Source of the DNA: Vibrio penaeicida
Lineage (GTDB): Bacteria > Pseudomonadota > Gammaproteobacteria > Enterobacterales > Vibrionaceae
Direction: 5' to 3'
Length of the DNA: 64,000 nucleotides
Assembly (NCBI RefSeq): GCF_019977755.1
Contig: NZ_AP025145.1
Location: 2,232,001-2,296,000, forward strand
Shown here: positions 17,094-26,279 of the stretch, piece after piece
Layout: every line of letters begins with the position of its first letter
Position numbering within the stretch: position 1 is the stretch's first letter
Position numbers and translations under genes: made by a program
Notes under the pieces: model-generated
What the model was told of the DNA's origin: nothing
The model's input: only the letters and a program-made list of their open reading frames with translations
The model's database searches: none

Positions 17094-18077
17094 TTACTTG
17101 TTTTTGTTGTCTACCAGTACTGCCAGAAGAATCACCACAGCTTTTGCGATCATTTGGTAGTAAGAAGACACATCTAATAGATTCAGAGCGTTGTTTAAGA
17201 AGCCGATAATCAGCGCACCAATTAACGTCCCCATGATGCGACCCTTTCCGCCCATTAGGCTTGTACCACCCAGCACAACAGCGGCAATAGCATCGAGCTC
17301 GTACCCCATTCCAGCGGTTGGCTGAGCAGAAGATAAACGTGATGTCACAATGATGCCGGCCAACGCCGCCAGCAGACCACAAATCGCATACACGCCGATT
17401 TTTACGCGATCCACATTGATGCCAGAAAGACGCGTCGCGGATTCATTGCCGCCCAAAGCGTAAACATAGCGACCAAAACGTGTGTGGTTGAGCAAATACC
17501 AAACCGCAGCAAACACTCCAACCATCAACCAAACGGGAACAGGTATACCTAACGCGTACCCCGTACCAAACCAAGCAAAGGCATCTGCTGTGTCGGTAAA
17601 CCCTGCAGAGATTGGGCGACCATCGGTGTAAACCATGGTCACGCCGCGTAGTAATGTCATTGTTACCAGCGTCGCGATAAAGGCTTGAACTTTCCCTTTA
17701 GCGATAATGATGCCGCTAATGGCTCCCAGTGCAGCACCAGCAAACAAAGCGGTAGGTACAGCAATGAGTACGGGAACTTCAATCGCTATTAGGCTGGCAG
17801 CAAATGCACCACACAACGCCAGCACGGAGCCGACACTTAGGTCGATGCCCGCCGTTAAAATAACCAGTGTCATTCCCACAGCGATAATGGCGTTAACCGA
17901 TGTTTGACGAAGGATGTTAAGAATGTTGTCTACGGTGAAAAAATTCGGATTTAAAAACGACACCACAACAATCAAAAGCAACAACGCAATCAGCGACTTT
18001 TGGTCGATTAGCCATTCTTTACTAAACAGTTTCTTGCCACTTTCCGGTGCGGATTTATCTAAGGTTTTGGTACTCAT
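17094..18077 (-). CDS. rbsC: Ribose ABC transporter permease
   Basis: 327 residues with about eight to ten membrane segments and the RbsC/XylH permease pattern ([59 protein letters not shown]). Its ATG overlaps the rbsA stop by four bases (translational coupling). Forms the inner-membrane channel with RbsA. Confidence 0.94.
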   Translation of the reverse strand: MSTKTLDKSAPESGKKLFSKEWLIDQKSLIALLLLIVVVSFLNPNFFTVDNILNILRQTSVNAIIAVGMTLVILTAGIDLSVGSVLALCGAFAASLIAIEVPVLIAVPTALFAGAALGAISGIIIAKGKVQAFIATLVTMTLLRGVTMVYTDGRPISAGFTDTADAFAWFGTGYALGIPVPVWLMVGVFAAVWYLLNHTRFGRYVYALGGNESATRLSGINVDRVKIGVYAICGLLAALAGIIVTSRLSSAQPTAGMGYELDAIAAVVLGGTSLMGGKGRIMGTLIGALIIGFLNNALNLLDVSSYYQMIAKAVVILLAVLVDNKNK

Positions 18078-19579
18078 GCTGCTTCCTCATTGATTTTCTT
18101 GCCTACTGCACACGCAAGCAGCTTTTCTTGGTCGGCGTCTTTTGCATCAAACTCTCCACTGATGCGCCCTTCATGCATCACTAAAATGCGATCACTCATG
18201 CCCAGCACTTCTGGCATTTCTGAAGAAACCAAAATGATGCTCATGCCTTCGCTTTTGAATTTATTGATAAGTTGGTAGATCTCTTTCTTGGCGCCCACAT
18301 CGACACCACGGGTGGGTTCGTCGAGAATCAGCACCTTGGGTTTGGTCATTAGCCCTTTGGCAATGGCGACTTTTTGCTGGTTACCGCCCGATAAATTCCC
18401 GATAATTTGGTCGCGCGTTGGGGTTTTAATGTTGAACAGCTGAATGAAATCTTCCACCGCTATCGCTTCGTCACCATGTTGGATCTGAACGCCTTTTGTC
18501 AGTTGGTCCAACGCGCAAAGGGACATGTTTTCTTTTACCGACAACCCAAGCACTAAACCGTCGCCCTTTCTGTCTTCGGAAATGTACGCGATGCCATTTG
18601 ATAAACCGTCTTGAGGGCTCACTGGGTTAATGGTTTTTCCATTCAAATTGATAACGCCACGCTCAATAGGCAGCGCGCCGTAAATCACTTTCATTAATTC
18701 CGTTCGCCCGGCTCCCATTAGCCCAGATACACCCAGAATTTCACCTCGATTAAGCGCAAAATTGATATCGTGCACACCCGATCCCGTTAAGCCGCGAACC
18801 TCTAAGCATACGTCTCCGTGGTTAACGTCAACACGTGGGTATTGTTCTTCCAATTTGCGACCGACCATCTTCTCGATAAGCCCGTCTTCATTGGTCTCGT
18901 TGACTGCACATTCACCGATGAACTTACCATCACGTAAAACGGTTATGTCGTCGCAGATTTCAAAGATCTCTTTCAATCGATGAGAGATATAAACAATGCC
19001 GCAGCCTTGATCTCGCAGTTCATTGATAACACGAAACAAAGACTCCGTTTCAGTGTCGGTGAGCGCATCGGTCGGTTCATCCATGATGATAACTTTGGAT
19101 TCAAACGACAGTGCCTTAGCGATTTCAACCATCTGTTGCTCGCCAAGACTTAAATCGCCCAATAACGTTTTCGAGCTGTGCTTTACGTTTAAGCGAGCCA
19201 GTAAAGCATCAGCCGCTTCGTACATTTTTCGCCATTGAATACGCCCAAATTTATTGGTCTGCTCGCGCCCCAGAAAGATGTTCTCTGCAATGGTCAGTTC
19301 AGGAATGAGGTTCAACTCTTGGTGAATGATACTGATACCCGCTTGCTGTGAGTCTCGTGGCCCTTTAAAAGTCGCGGACTTATCTTGATAGCGAATGGCA
19401 CCAGAATCTTTGGAGTAAATGCCTGTTAAAACTTTCATCAGGGTTGATTTTCCAGCACCGTTTTCTCCCAAAAGCGCCATGACGCGCCCCGGATAAACTT
19501 TTAAGCTCGCTTTATCTAATGCTTTAACGCCCGGAAACGCTTTTTCGATATCGCTGAGTTGCAAAATGGCTTGAGTCAT
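18074..19579 (-). CDS. rbsA: Ribose ABC transporter, duplicated ATPase subunit
   Basis: 501 residues with two nucleotide-binding domains. Domain 1 has Walker [13 protein letters not shown], signature [15 protein letters not shown] and Walker [12 protein letters not shown]; domain 2 has degenerate Walker [14 protein letters not shown], signature [15 protein letters not shown] and Walker [13 protein letters not shown]. This is the normal RbsA/MglA/XylG arrangement. GAGGA precedes the ATG. It is 41 bases from rbsD. Confidence 0.95.
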   Translation of the reverse strand: MTQAILQLSDIEKAFPGVKALDKASLKVYPGRVMALLGENGAGKSTLMKVLTGIYSKDSGAIRYQDKSATFKGPRDSQQAGISIIHQELNLIPELTIAENIFLGREQTNKFGRIQWRKMYEAADALLARLNVKHSSKTLLGDLSLGEQQMVEIAKALSFESKVIIMDEPTDALTDTETESLFRVINELRDQGCGIVYISHRLKEIFEICDDITVLRDGKFIGECAVNETNEDGLIEKMVGRKLEEQYPRVDVNHGDVCLEVRGLTGSGVHDINFALNRGEILGVSGLMGAGRTELMKVIYGALPIERGVINLNGKTINPVSPQDGLSNGIAYISEDRKGDGLVLGLSVKENMSLCALDQLTKGVQIQHGDEAIAVEDFIQLFNIKTPTRDQIIGNLSGGNQQKVAIAKGLMTKPKVLILDEPTRGVDVGAKKEIYQLINKFKSEGMSIILVSSEMPEVLGMSDRILVMHEGRISGEFDAKDADQEKLLACAVGKKINEEAA

Positions 19580-19620
19580 AATTTGTCCTCAACATTGAGG
19601 GGTTCAAAACATTGGAGAGG

Positions 19621-20079
19621 CTAAAAAACCACGCCAGCCTGAAAAATTACATTTGCGTAAGGCGTGCATTCGCCAGCCTGAAAAATTACATTTGCGTAAG
19701 GCGTGCATTCGCCAGTGCGAATAACGGCTCGGCTTTGATGCGTACGCGTTTTAAATGCTTCGTGGGAAACATAATGAATAGCGATATTTTTGCCGGAGTT
19801 CTGTTCTTCTTTCTTCAATTCCGCCACCAACATGCTGTGATGTTCTGGGCTAATTTCCGCAAATTCATCAGCGATAACAACGCCTTCTATTTGGCACTCA
19901 GACAACACTGCTTTAACCGTTTCCAAAAACTGGGGTACGCCGTGCGTCAGTGCCAAATCGATTCGCTGAACCGCTTCTGGAATCGGCAAACCTGCATCAC
20001 AAATCGTGATTTCATCGGTATGACCTAAAGTGGCAACCAGATACGACAATTCCGAGTTGATGAGGGTACTTTTCTTCAT
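19621..20079 (-). CDS. rbsD: D-ribose pyranase with duplicated active-site segment
   Basis: Interconverts beta-pyran and beta-furan forms of D-ribose for ribokinase. 152 residues from ATG 20079 (AAGG seven bases upstream; an ATG two codons earlier is poorly spaced); the E. coli enzyme has 139. Catalytic His20 (LGH) and Asp28 (ICDAGLPIP) align with E. coli. The 13 extra residues come from a perfect tandem duplication: GECTPYANVIFQA occurs at 123-135 and 136-148. This segment carries the family's active-site Tyr and Asn (PYAN), so two copies of that strand and loop now compete for one pocket. First gene of the operon, 153 bases after the RbsR operator. Confidence 0.92.
   Translation of the reverse strand: MKKSTLINSELSYLVATLGHTDEITICDAGLPIPEAVQRIDLALTHGVPQFLETVKAVLSECQIEGVVIADEFAEISPEHHSMLVAELKKEEQNSGKNIAIHYVSHEAFKTRTHQSRAVIRTGECTPYANVIFQAGECTPYANVIFQAGVVF
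19633..19710 (-). repeat. Perfect 39-bp tandem duplication in rbsD
   Basis: The 39-base unit at 19633-19671 is repeated without mismatch at 19672-19710, followed by a 5-base partial third copy. The unit is 13 codons, so the frame is kept. Absence of any mismatch suggests a recent event or ongoing repeat-mediated instability. Confidence 0.95.
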
Positions 20080-20231
20080 TTTCATACCTTTAATGGTTAG
20101 GCAAATTGCCCTAATTCGTAGCTAAAAATCATAAAAAACATGCAAACAGCTCTAATCTTCTGATAAACATCACCATCTGAATTTTTATAGCTACAGGCTA
20201 TTTATGTTGGTTTTCTTTATTGTTAGAAAAC

Positions 20232-20251
20232 TCATCGAAACGTTTCGATGA
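20232..20251. promoter_or_regulatory. RbsR operator (20-bp perfect palindrome)
   Basis: TCATCGAAACGTTTCGATGA is a perfect 20-bp dyad with the central ACGT of LacI/PurR-family operators (GAAACGTTTC). It lies in the rbsD promoter region, 153 bases upstream of the rbsD start. The rest of the 20080-20422 gap has no gene; a TGTGATTTTGAT at 20295-20306 is at most a weak CRP half-site. Confidence 0.8.
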
Positions 20252-20422
20252 CTGTATCGCTAAAATTTTTTTTTGCATCACAGCGGCAATTAATGTGTGA
20301 TTTTGATCTTCCAAATAAGGAAATGAAGATGGGAAAAAGTGAGGGCGATCACTGATGATTTAACCGAAACGCCCAAAGCGAATACGTAAAATGCGCGGGT
20401 CACATAAATCTATGCCAATGGT

Positions 20423-21310
20423 TTATACCACTGCTGCAAGTTCTCTTAACCCATGCCAGATATGCTCTCCGGCTTTGTGCAACCTCGCTTGATAGCGGTA
20501 AGCGTAGAAAGAGATCGGGCAAATCAGATCATCTGCCCCTACTACGGTAAGCTCGTTGTTTCTCAGTTCCTTTTGAATGGCGTAGTCTGGCAGCCACGCA
20601 ACACCCGCCCCGTTTAGCACTTGAGTTTTTAGCAAATCCGTCATGGACGAAGTAAACACCACGTCTAAATTAGAATGAGGGCGCACTTTTTCAACCTGTC
20701 TGCCCATGTACGAATTTAGGCTATATGCCAAACAAGGGATCGTTTCTTGGCTTTCTAACTGGTAAATTGCTTGCCCATTTTCGTTACAAGCGCACACAGG
20801 CAACAGCTCGGCATCCCCCACCTTCAAAGACATATAAGGCGGTAGCCTTAACCTTTCATCATCGAATGCGAGCAAAATGTCGCACTCTCCTTGTTGCAGC
20901 GCTTCAATTGCCCGATCCACATCGATCGCTTCTACGCTCAAAACCGGCTTGATGCTTTCACTGTTTCTCATTGCGTGAAGTTTAGGCACCAAACTGCTTG
21001 CCAAAGAATGCGCCGCCGCAATTTTGACCACGTTACCATCAAGCCGAGATATTCCCAGTAATTGATCGACGGAGTCGGTAATTTGAATCAACAGATTTCG
21101 GGCTGACGTTCGGAATACTCGCCCACTTGGGGTCAACTCAATGGGGACTTTGCTTCTATCGATCAACTGTGAGCCCAATGCCTCTTCAAGCGATTGAATC
21201 CTCCGGCTGAATGCCGGCTGCGTCATGTTTCTGAGTTGTGCCGCTTTGGAAAAGCTCCGGTATTCGGCTAGCGCTTCAAAATCTTCTAACCATTTACTTT
21301 CTATATTCAT
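20423..21310 (-). CDS. LysR-family transcriptional regulator
   Basis: 295 residues from ATG 21310, chosen for its AGGGAAG site and because the HTH begins there in the usual position (WLEDFEALAEYRSFSKAAQL, TQPAFSRRIQSLE). The longer frame upstream to 21514 overlaps the divergent racemase gene and is rejected. The C-terminal effector domain includes LLKTQVLNGAGVAWLPDYAI. It is divergent from the racemase and symporter genes, so it probably controls them, with an acidic amino acid as a likely inducer. Confidence 0.88.
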   Translation of the reverse strand: MNIESKWLEDFEALAEYRSFSKAAQLRNMTQPAFSRRIQSLEEALGSQLIDRSKVPIELTPSGRVFRTSARNLLIQITDSVDQLLGISRLDGNVVKIAAAHSLASSLVPKLHAMRNSESIKPVLSVEAIDVDRAIEALQQGECDILLAFDDERLRLPPYMSLKVGDAELLPVCACNENGQAIYQLESQETIPCLAYSLNSYMGRQVEKVRPHSNLDVVFTSSMTDLLKTQVLNGAGVAWLPDYAIQKELRNNELTVVGADDLICPISFYAYRYQARLHKAGEHIWHGLRELAAVV

Positions 21311-21416
21311 ACGCTTCCCTACGTTATCTAGACTCGCATTTACATTATGCGTAACTTGCATGAAGCAAAGGAACTCGGCATTTATCAAACGATCTCTCGT
21401 GGCGTAGATTAGTTCC

Positions 21417-22139
21417 ATGCTTACTAATATGAATAATATCAGAATGGACAGAGTTATTGGTGTTCTTGGTGGTATGGGACCGCTTGCTACTGCCGAGTTT
21501 ATGAAGAAGGTCATATTACATACGCCCGCCAGTGTCGATCAGGAACACATTCCTATGCTTATTCGGAATATTCCACAAGTCCCTGACCGTACAAATTTCT
21601 TGATGGGTTTTGGGACCGATCCTTTTGCCGCGCTTGAACACGGTTTTGGGGAACTGCTCAAAGCTGGAGCGACGTGCATTGTTATCCCCTGTAATACGGC
21701 TCACCACTGGTACGAGCGCCTCATTCATAACAGACACGTTCACACAATTAGTATTATCGAAAGTGTCGTTGAACAAGCAATCTCCCGTGGTTTTCAGCGT
21801 GTTGGCATACTGGCCACCGATGCCACTATTCAAACCAACTTATACCAATCTTCATTAGGGCAGTATGGCATTGAAGCACTAGTCCCTAACCACTGGCAGC
21901 AAATGGCCGTTATGGAGGGGATTAAAGCGGTGAAATCTGGGCATTTGAACGTGGCCACCAATATTATCGAGCCCATTTTCGATGAATTGGTAAAGCGCGG
22001 TGCTGACGCAGTGATCTTAGGGTGTACTGAGATCCCTGTTGCTCTAGAAAAAATCGAACAAGAAGTGCCTGAGAAATGCTTGGACTCTTTAGAAATTTTG
22101 GCTCAAAAGTGCGTACTTTGGGCTAAGTCATCGGCATAA
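21417..22139 (+). CDS. Aspartate/glutamate racemase family protein
   Basis: 240 residues. N-terminal VIGVLGGMGPLATAEFMKKV and both catalytic cysteines are present: CNTAHHW (near residue 93) and LGCTEIPVAL (near 201). Such enzymes (YgeA/RacX/aspartate racemase) invert the alpha carbon of Asp, Glu or other amino acids without PLP. The true start is uncertain: none of ATG 21417, 21429 or 21444 has a strong ribosome site. The next gene is an acidic amino-acid symporter 17 bases away, suggesting joint use of D- or L-aspartate/glutamate. Confidence 0.88.
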   Translation: MLTNMNNIRMDRVIGVLGGMGPLATAEFMKKVILHTPASVDQEHIPMLIRNIPQVPDRTNFLMGFGTDPFAALEHGFGELLKAGATCIVIPCNTAHHWYERLIHNRHVHTISIIESVVEQAISRGFQRVGILATDATIQTNLYQSSLGQYGIEALVPNHWQQMAVMEGIKAVKSGHLNVATNIIEPIFDELVKRGADAVILGCTEIPVALEKIEQEVPEKCLDSLEILAQKCVLWAKSSA

Positions 22140-22156
22140 ACTAAATTGGAATTACT

Positions 22157-23404
22157 ATGGATAGGTCAAATAAAATGGATGTTTCATTCCCCGAAAAAGG
22201 GATCGCACTTTGGAAAAAAATTTTTATTGGTATGCTTTGCGGCATCGTTGTTGGCATTGTGGCGGGCCCCGATGCTGTACTACTAAAACCCATTGGCGAC
22301 ATTTTTCTTAATGCGATAAAAATGCTTATTATCCCTCTTGTATTTTGTTCTCTCGTTGTGGGTGTTACCGCAATAAGTGACACTCAGAAAATGGGGAGAA
22401 TTGCAGCAAAATCAATCGGTATATATCTTGTAACTACGGCTCTTGCCATTAGCCTTGGTCTGATTGCTTCTTCACTGATTTCGCCAGGGGTAGGGTTAGA
22501 AATGAGCCTTTCCGCCACACAAGTTGCCTCCAAATCTGAGCCTTCGTTTTTGGACACATTGATAAATCTGGTACCCAAAAACCCCATTAGCGCTCTGGCC
22601 TCTGGTAACGTTTTGCAAACCATTGTTTTCGCTATTGGTCTTGGGATAGCGCTGTCGTTAAGTGGTGAAAAAGCTAAGCCCGCGGTTCGAGTCTTTGAAA
22701 GCTTGGCTGAAGCCATGTACAAACTCACCTCACTGGTTATGAAGTTTGCACCCTACGGTATTTTTGCGCTTATCGCCGTGGTCGCTGGGCAATATGGATT
22801 GGATATTTTACTGCCGCTTATCAAAGTGATTTTTCTGGTGTACTTATGCTGCATCATACAAGTGTTAGTGGTGTATTCGGGCATTTTAAAGGTCGTAGCA
22901 AACCTCAGCCCTATTCACTATTTGCGAGCTTTAGCTAACCCTGCTGCTGTCGCTTTTACTACAACCAGCAGCTCGGGAACATTACCCGTAACCATCCGTA
23001 CAGCCCATGAAGAATTGGGCGTGTCCCGCGAAATTTCGAGTTTTGTATTGCCCCTTGGCGCAACAATTAACATGGATGGTACAGCCATTTACCAAGGTGT
23101 GGCGGTCATATTCATTGCTCAAGTCTTTGGCGTTTCATTGGATGTGCAGGATTACCTCATGATCATTATGACCTCCACACTGGCATCGATAGGTACGGCT
23201 GGCGTTCCAGGGGCTGGTTTGATCATGCTGTCTTTGGTTTTATCTACGGTAGGGTTACCGCTGGAAGGGCTTGCGATTGTCGCTGGCATCGACCGAATCC
23301 TTGATATGGCGAGAACCAGCGTGAATGTGTGTGGCGATCTTATGATTTCGGTGTTAATCAGCAAAAGTGAGAAAGGATTGGATACATCCGTCTACGAGAA
23401 GTAA
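22157..23404 (+). CDS. Dicarboxylate/amino acid:cation symporter (DAACS, GltP/DctA type)
   Basis: 415 residues with eight membrane segments plus two re-entrant loops. The family signatures are clear: TTTSSSGTLPVTIRTA (HP1 serine-rich loop) and LPLGATINMDGTAIYQG (TM7 NMDGT), then SIGTAGVPGAG in HP2. An Arg/Asp pattern in the last helix (GIDRILDMARTSVNVCGD) supports transport of acidic amino acids or dicarboxylates with Na+ or H+. Co-transcribed with the Asp/Glu racemase and followed by a terminator. Confidence 0.93.
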   Translation: MDRSNKMDVSFPEKGIALWKKIFIGMLCGIVVGIVAGPDAVLLKPIGDIFLNAIKMLIIPLVFCSLVVGVTAISDTQKMGRIAAKSIGIYLVTTALAISLGLIASSLISPGVGLEMSLSATQVASKSEPSFLDTLINLVPKNPISALASGNVLQTIVFAIGLGIALSLSGEKAKPAVRVFESLAEAMYKLTSLVMKFAPYGIFALIAVVAGQYGLDILLPLIKVIFLVYLCCIIQVLVVYSGILKVVANLSPIHYLRALANPAAVAFTTTSSSGTLPVTIRTAHEELGVSREISSFVLPLGATINMDGTAIYQGVAVIFIAQVFGVSLDVQDYLMIIMTSTLASIGTAGVPGAGLIMLSLVLSTVGLPLEGLAIVAGIDRILDMARTSVNVCGDLMISVLISKSEKGLDTSVYEK

Positions 23405-23438
23405 AACATTTTCCTTCCCTTAAGCCTACAAGGCTTTT

Positions 23439-23466
23439 GCCAGCCGCGACCCGGTTGGCTTTTTTT
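23439..23466 (+). terminator. Intrinsic terminator after the symporter
   Basis: GCCAGCC pairs with GGTTGGC (one G-T wobble) around a 7-base loop, followed by seven T. Ends the racemase/symporter transcript. Confidence 0.85.
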
Positions 23467-23503
23467 GAAAGTTCAAGGCGAAGGTTACTCTCTCATCACT
23501 TAA

Positions 23504-23541
23504 CGCCCCAGCACTATAAGACATAGAACTGGGGCGATTTT
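23504..23541 (+). terminator. Second hairpin, possible terminator
   Basis: CGCCCCAG (23504-23511) pairs with CTGGGGCG (23529-23536), with an inner CTAT/ATAG stem, followed by ATTTTT on the plus strand. It lies between convergent genes and could back up the first terminator. Confidence 0.6.
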
Positions 23542-23561
23542 TACAGTGTAAATCTGGTCAG

Positions 23562-24191
23562 CTAGATTCGAGTATTGGTTAACGTTGCACCAAACCCGAT
23601 AAACAATGTGCCACTCACATAGTTGAGCCAGCGAGACGTTTTAGGTGCCGATAACCAAGCTTTCAATTTGGTGGCAAAAAAGATCACCACAACAAACCAA
23701 CTTCCCACAACAAGAGATTGAACCCCTCCAAGTAGCATGCTCTGTTCAAGAATGAACTCTGGCTCGACAAATTGTGGAAATATCGACAGATAAAAAAGCA
23801 CAATTTTTGGGTTGAGAAGGTTTGTTAGCAGCCCTTTAATAAAGCCGCTGGAAAGGGTTTCGGCTTTAGGCACTTTCTGGGTATCAAGCTCGATTTTAGT
23901 CATTCGTAACCCACTGCGAATGTTCGAGAAGCCCAACCAAAGTAGGTAAATGACGCCCACCCATTTAAATAGGGCAAACGCTGTAGCAGACTGAGACATT
24001 AAAAGGCTCAACCCCTTTGCAGAGATAAAAGCGTGAATGAAAAAGCCCACCGCAAAACCAAAAATATTGGCCAATGCACAACGCTTTCCGGCCGTGATAG
24101 AGGTATGCAGAATAAGTAACGCATTCGGGCCGGGTACGATAGCCAGCAAAAAGGTGATGCCAGCGAAAGCAATTAGAGTATCAATAGTCAT
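23562..24191 (-). CDS. LysE/RhtB-family exporter
   Basis: 209 residues from ATG 24191, which has AGGAGC upstream; the longer frame to 24269 lacks a site. Six hydrophobic segments, N-terminal signature FLLAIVPGPNALLIL and GLLTNLLNPKIVLFYLSIFP. Amino-acid or homoserine-lactone efflux is likely. Second LysE-type gene in the window; unlike the first it has no adjacent regulator. Confidence 0.88.
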   Translation of the reverse strand: MTIDTLIAFAGITFLLAIVPGPNALLILHTSITAGKRCALANIFGFAVGFFIHAFISAKGLSLLMSQSATAFALFKWVGVIYLLWLGFSNIRSGLRMTKIELDTQKVPKAETLSSGFIKGLLTNLLNPKIVLFYLSIFPQFVEPEFILEQSMLLGGVQSLVVGSWFVVVIFFATKLKAWLSAPKTSRWLNYVSGTLFIGFGATLTNTRI

Positions 24192-24517
24192 TGTTTGCTC
24201 CTGTTTCGAAAATACATGTTTGTATTTCCTATATAAAAACGTGACGCACTCATCACGTAAGATGTACACGAGATAAGGGAATCTCTCTCATTTCAGGAGC
24301 AGGGTGGGCAGCGGTTACAGCCACAAAGAGCGGCTTTAACTACCGATAAATTCGTGCACATATCAGTAACTCAAACTCATTGATGTTCTATCGATAATCA
24401 CATTATCATTACTGCTATTCAAGGCATAACGCAACGCAAACGCCTCATTCTCGATAGTGATAAATCGAAGCGTCTGAACGTTATGAAAATAACCTTAACA
24501 TGCGGGTGATAACATAC
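24192..24517. other. Intergenic region between divergent genes
   Basis: No gene seen. It contains GATAATCACATTATC at 24393-24407, a 6-bp inverted repeat resembling a Fur box but with the wrong spacing. Promoters for the LysE gene and the nucleotidyltransferase must lie here. Confidence 0.4.
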
Positions 24518-25054
24518 ATGAACGCCATTATCGAACTTCTTAAACGCGATCCTTTACGGCAAAAAGCGTTGGAGACGGTTGCTGAACTTGAACTCCCTCA
24601 AGGCTATTTGGCCGCCGGATTTGTTCGGAACTTAGTATGGGATCATCTGCATCAAAAGTCGGAGCCCACGCCACTCAATGACGTGGATGTGATTTACTTT
24701 GATACGAGGGAGCACGATTCCCAACAGTGTTTGGAGTACGAAAAAGTGTTCAGAACCCGTATGCCTCAACTCAATTGGCAAGTGCGAAATCAAGCCACAA
24801 TGCACTCTCGTAATGGCGATTTACCTTACAAAAGTTCGGTGGATGCAATGAGCTACTGGCCCGAGAAAGAAACCGCAGTAGGGGCAAGAATTATCGATGA
24901 AGGGCAGTACGAAGTTGTCTCGGCGTTTGGCTTCGACTCACTGTTTGATTTGAAAATCACCCATAACACGAAGCGCTCTTTTACCATATTTGAACAACGC
25001 ATCTCAAACAAAAACTGGCTTAAACAATGGCCCAAATTAGAAGTTAGAAGTTAG
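24518..25054 (+). CDS. Nucleotidyltransferase-family protein (DUF925-like)
   Basis: About 178 residues. The pattern GYLAAGFVRNLVWDHLH followed by NDVDVIYFD (the DxD of a nucleotidyltransferase fold), then WQVRNQATMHSRNGDLPY and AFGFDSLFDLKI, matches the DUF925 group of uncharacterised nucleotidyltransferases. ATG 24500 would add six residues; the ATG at 24518 is preferred but neither site is strong. The last four codons and stop lie inside a heptamer repeat tract, so the C-terminus may vary between strains. Confidence 0.8.
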   Translation: MNAIIELLKRDPLRQKALETVAELELPQGYLAAGFVRNLVWDHLHQKSEPTPLNDVDVIYFDTREHDSQQCLEYEKVFRTRMPQLNWQVRNQATMHSRNGDLPYKSSVDAMSYWPEKETAVGARIIDEGQYEVVSAFGFDSLFDLKITHNTKRSFTIFEQRISNKNWLKQWPKLEVRS

Positions 25055-25107
25055 AAGTTAGAAGTTAGAAGTTAGAAGTTAAGAAGTTAAGAAGTTAAGA
25101 AGTTAAG
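25037..25107 (+). repeat. Microsatellite: TTAGAAG x6 then TTAAGAAG x3
   Basis: Six perfect copies of the 7-mer TTAGAAG (25037-25078) are followed by three perfect copies of the 8-mer TTAAGAAG (25079-25102) plus a 5-base partial. The two blocks differ by one inserted A per unit. The tract includes the stop codon of the nucleotidyltransferase gene. Confidence 0.95.
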
Positions 25108-25138
25108 CAATAAAAACGAACAAACTAAGAAGAATATC

Positions 25139-25177
25139 AACACAAAGGCTGCGTAAGAACGCAGCCTTTGTGTTTTT
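25139..25177 (+). terminator. Strong intrinsic terminator after the nucleotidyltransferase
   Basis: A perfect 15-bp stem, AACACAAAGGCTGCG with CGCAGCCTTTGTGTT, closes a 6-base loop and is followed by a T-run. It separates the gene from the convergent rhomboid operon. Confidence 0.9.
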
Positions 25178-25191
25178 AGGCTAATCAACCG

Positions 25192-26274
25192 TTAGCGCTG
25201 AATCTTGACCGCATCGTGGCTGAGCAAGTTGATCATTGGGTTGTCCGCCAATACTCGCTCTTTCATCCAGTAAGCCACTAGCAAACCGGCGAAGAAGCCT
25301 CCCAAGTGCGCAGCGTAATCCACACCTTGGTTCGCCATGATCATTCCAAAGAGGTTAAACCCTAACCATATGATAAAGAAAAGAATCGGCGAGATTTTCT
25401 TTTGGAAAACAACAATCATAAACGTCAAGCTTGCGTGGCGGAACCACAACAAGTAAATACCAAAGAAGCCCGCTATCGCGCCACTCGCGCCAACTGATGG
25501 GATTAAGCCATCCATATTGGATGCAAAACTCACCAATGAGGCAGCAATCCCACAGAAGAAGTAGAGAGCAAGGTACTTCTTATGCCCTACGGCGTCTTCT
25601 ATGTTGTCTCCAACCACATACAAAAAGTACATGTTTCCGGCTAAGTGCATAAGGTCGCCATGCAAGAACGTGGCCGTCACGAGTGTCCATAATTCTCTTC
25701 CCGCCAAGATGTCCGCTGGCGTCATGGCAAGGTGTTCGATAACCCAATCGGTAGTTTCATAACTGAATGCATACAGAGAAAAAATGATGCAGTTAAGGGC
25801 GATGATGATCCAGTTACACCAAGGTAATGTCTTGGGTTTCAAATTGTATTCGACAGGCATTTGAGTCAAGAATTGAAAGAGATACGTTTTCCAGCTGATT
25901 TTTTGGTTCAATTCTCCCAAGACTTTACGGAGTTCAGGGCTACGCTCCACCGCTTCCAATTCATCTTTATCAATCCAACTTCCGTCACATGAGCGGCAAA
26001 TGTCGATTTCATGCTGATAGCTTTGCAATAAATGGTGGCGCTCCATTGGCTTGGCGCAATCTGGGCATAGGTATTCTGATTCACCCAATTCTTCACCAAA
26101 ATGCTCGCTGTAGCATTCACCTATAGGACCGTCATAGACTTCATCGATCAGTCGGTTCACTTCGTTTTTTTCAAACCAAAGCCCACCACATTCTAAGCAA
26201 ATATCAATTTCTTCACTTTCGTATTGCGTGGCTTTCAATTGGGAGTTATCACATTTTGGGCACTGCTTAGTCAT
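25192..26274 (-). CDS. Rhomboid-family serine protease with two N-terminal zinc ribbons
   Basis: 360 residues. Residues 1-120 hold two TFIIB-type zinc ribbons: CPKC (5-8) with CLECGGLWF (26 on), and YLCPDCAKPM with CRSCDGSWID. A six- or seven-TM rhomboid core follows: LHGDLMHLAGNMYFLYV, the catalytic Ser in SVGASGAIAGFFG and the catalytic His in YAAHLGGFFAGLL. It should cleave membrane-spanning substrates within the inner membrane; the zinc ribbons face the cytoplasm and may recruit substrate. It follows a single-TM protein gene by five bases (26280-26849), so the two are co-expressed. Confidence 0.92.
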   Translation of the reverse strand: MTKQCPKCDNSQLKATQYESEEIDICLECGGLWFEKNEVNRLIDEVYDGPIGECYSEHFGEELGESEYLCPDCAKPMERHHLLQSYQHEIDICRSCDGSWIDKDELEAVERSPELRKVLGELNQKISWKTYLFQFLTQMPVEYNLKPKTLPWCNWIIIALNCIIFSLYAFSYETTDWVIEHLAMTPADILAGRELWTLVTATFLHGDLMHLAGNMYFLYVVGDNIEDAVGHKKYLALYFFCGIAASLVSFASNMDGLIPSVGASGAIAGFFGIYLLWFRHASLTFMIVVFQKKISPILFFIIWLGFNLFGMIMANQGVDYAAHLGGFFAGLLVAYWMKERVLADNPMINLLSHDAVKIQR

Positions 26275-26279
26275 GGCTA

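Noticed and set aside
20295-20306. CRP site upstream of rbsD
   Set aside because: Only one half (TGTGA) matches; the second half is poor.
24393-24407. Fur-like GATAATCACATTATC
   Set aside because: The two halves are separated by three bases instead of one and flanking bases do not match; chance in AT-rich DNA is likely.
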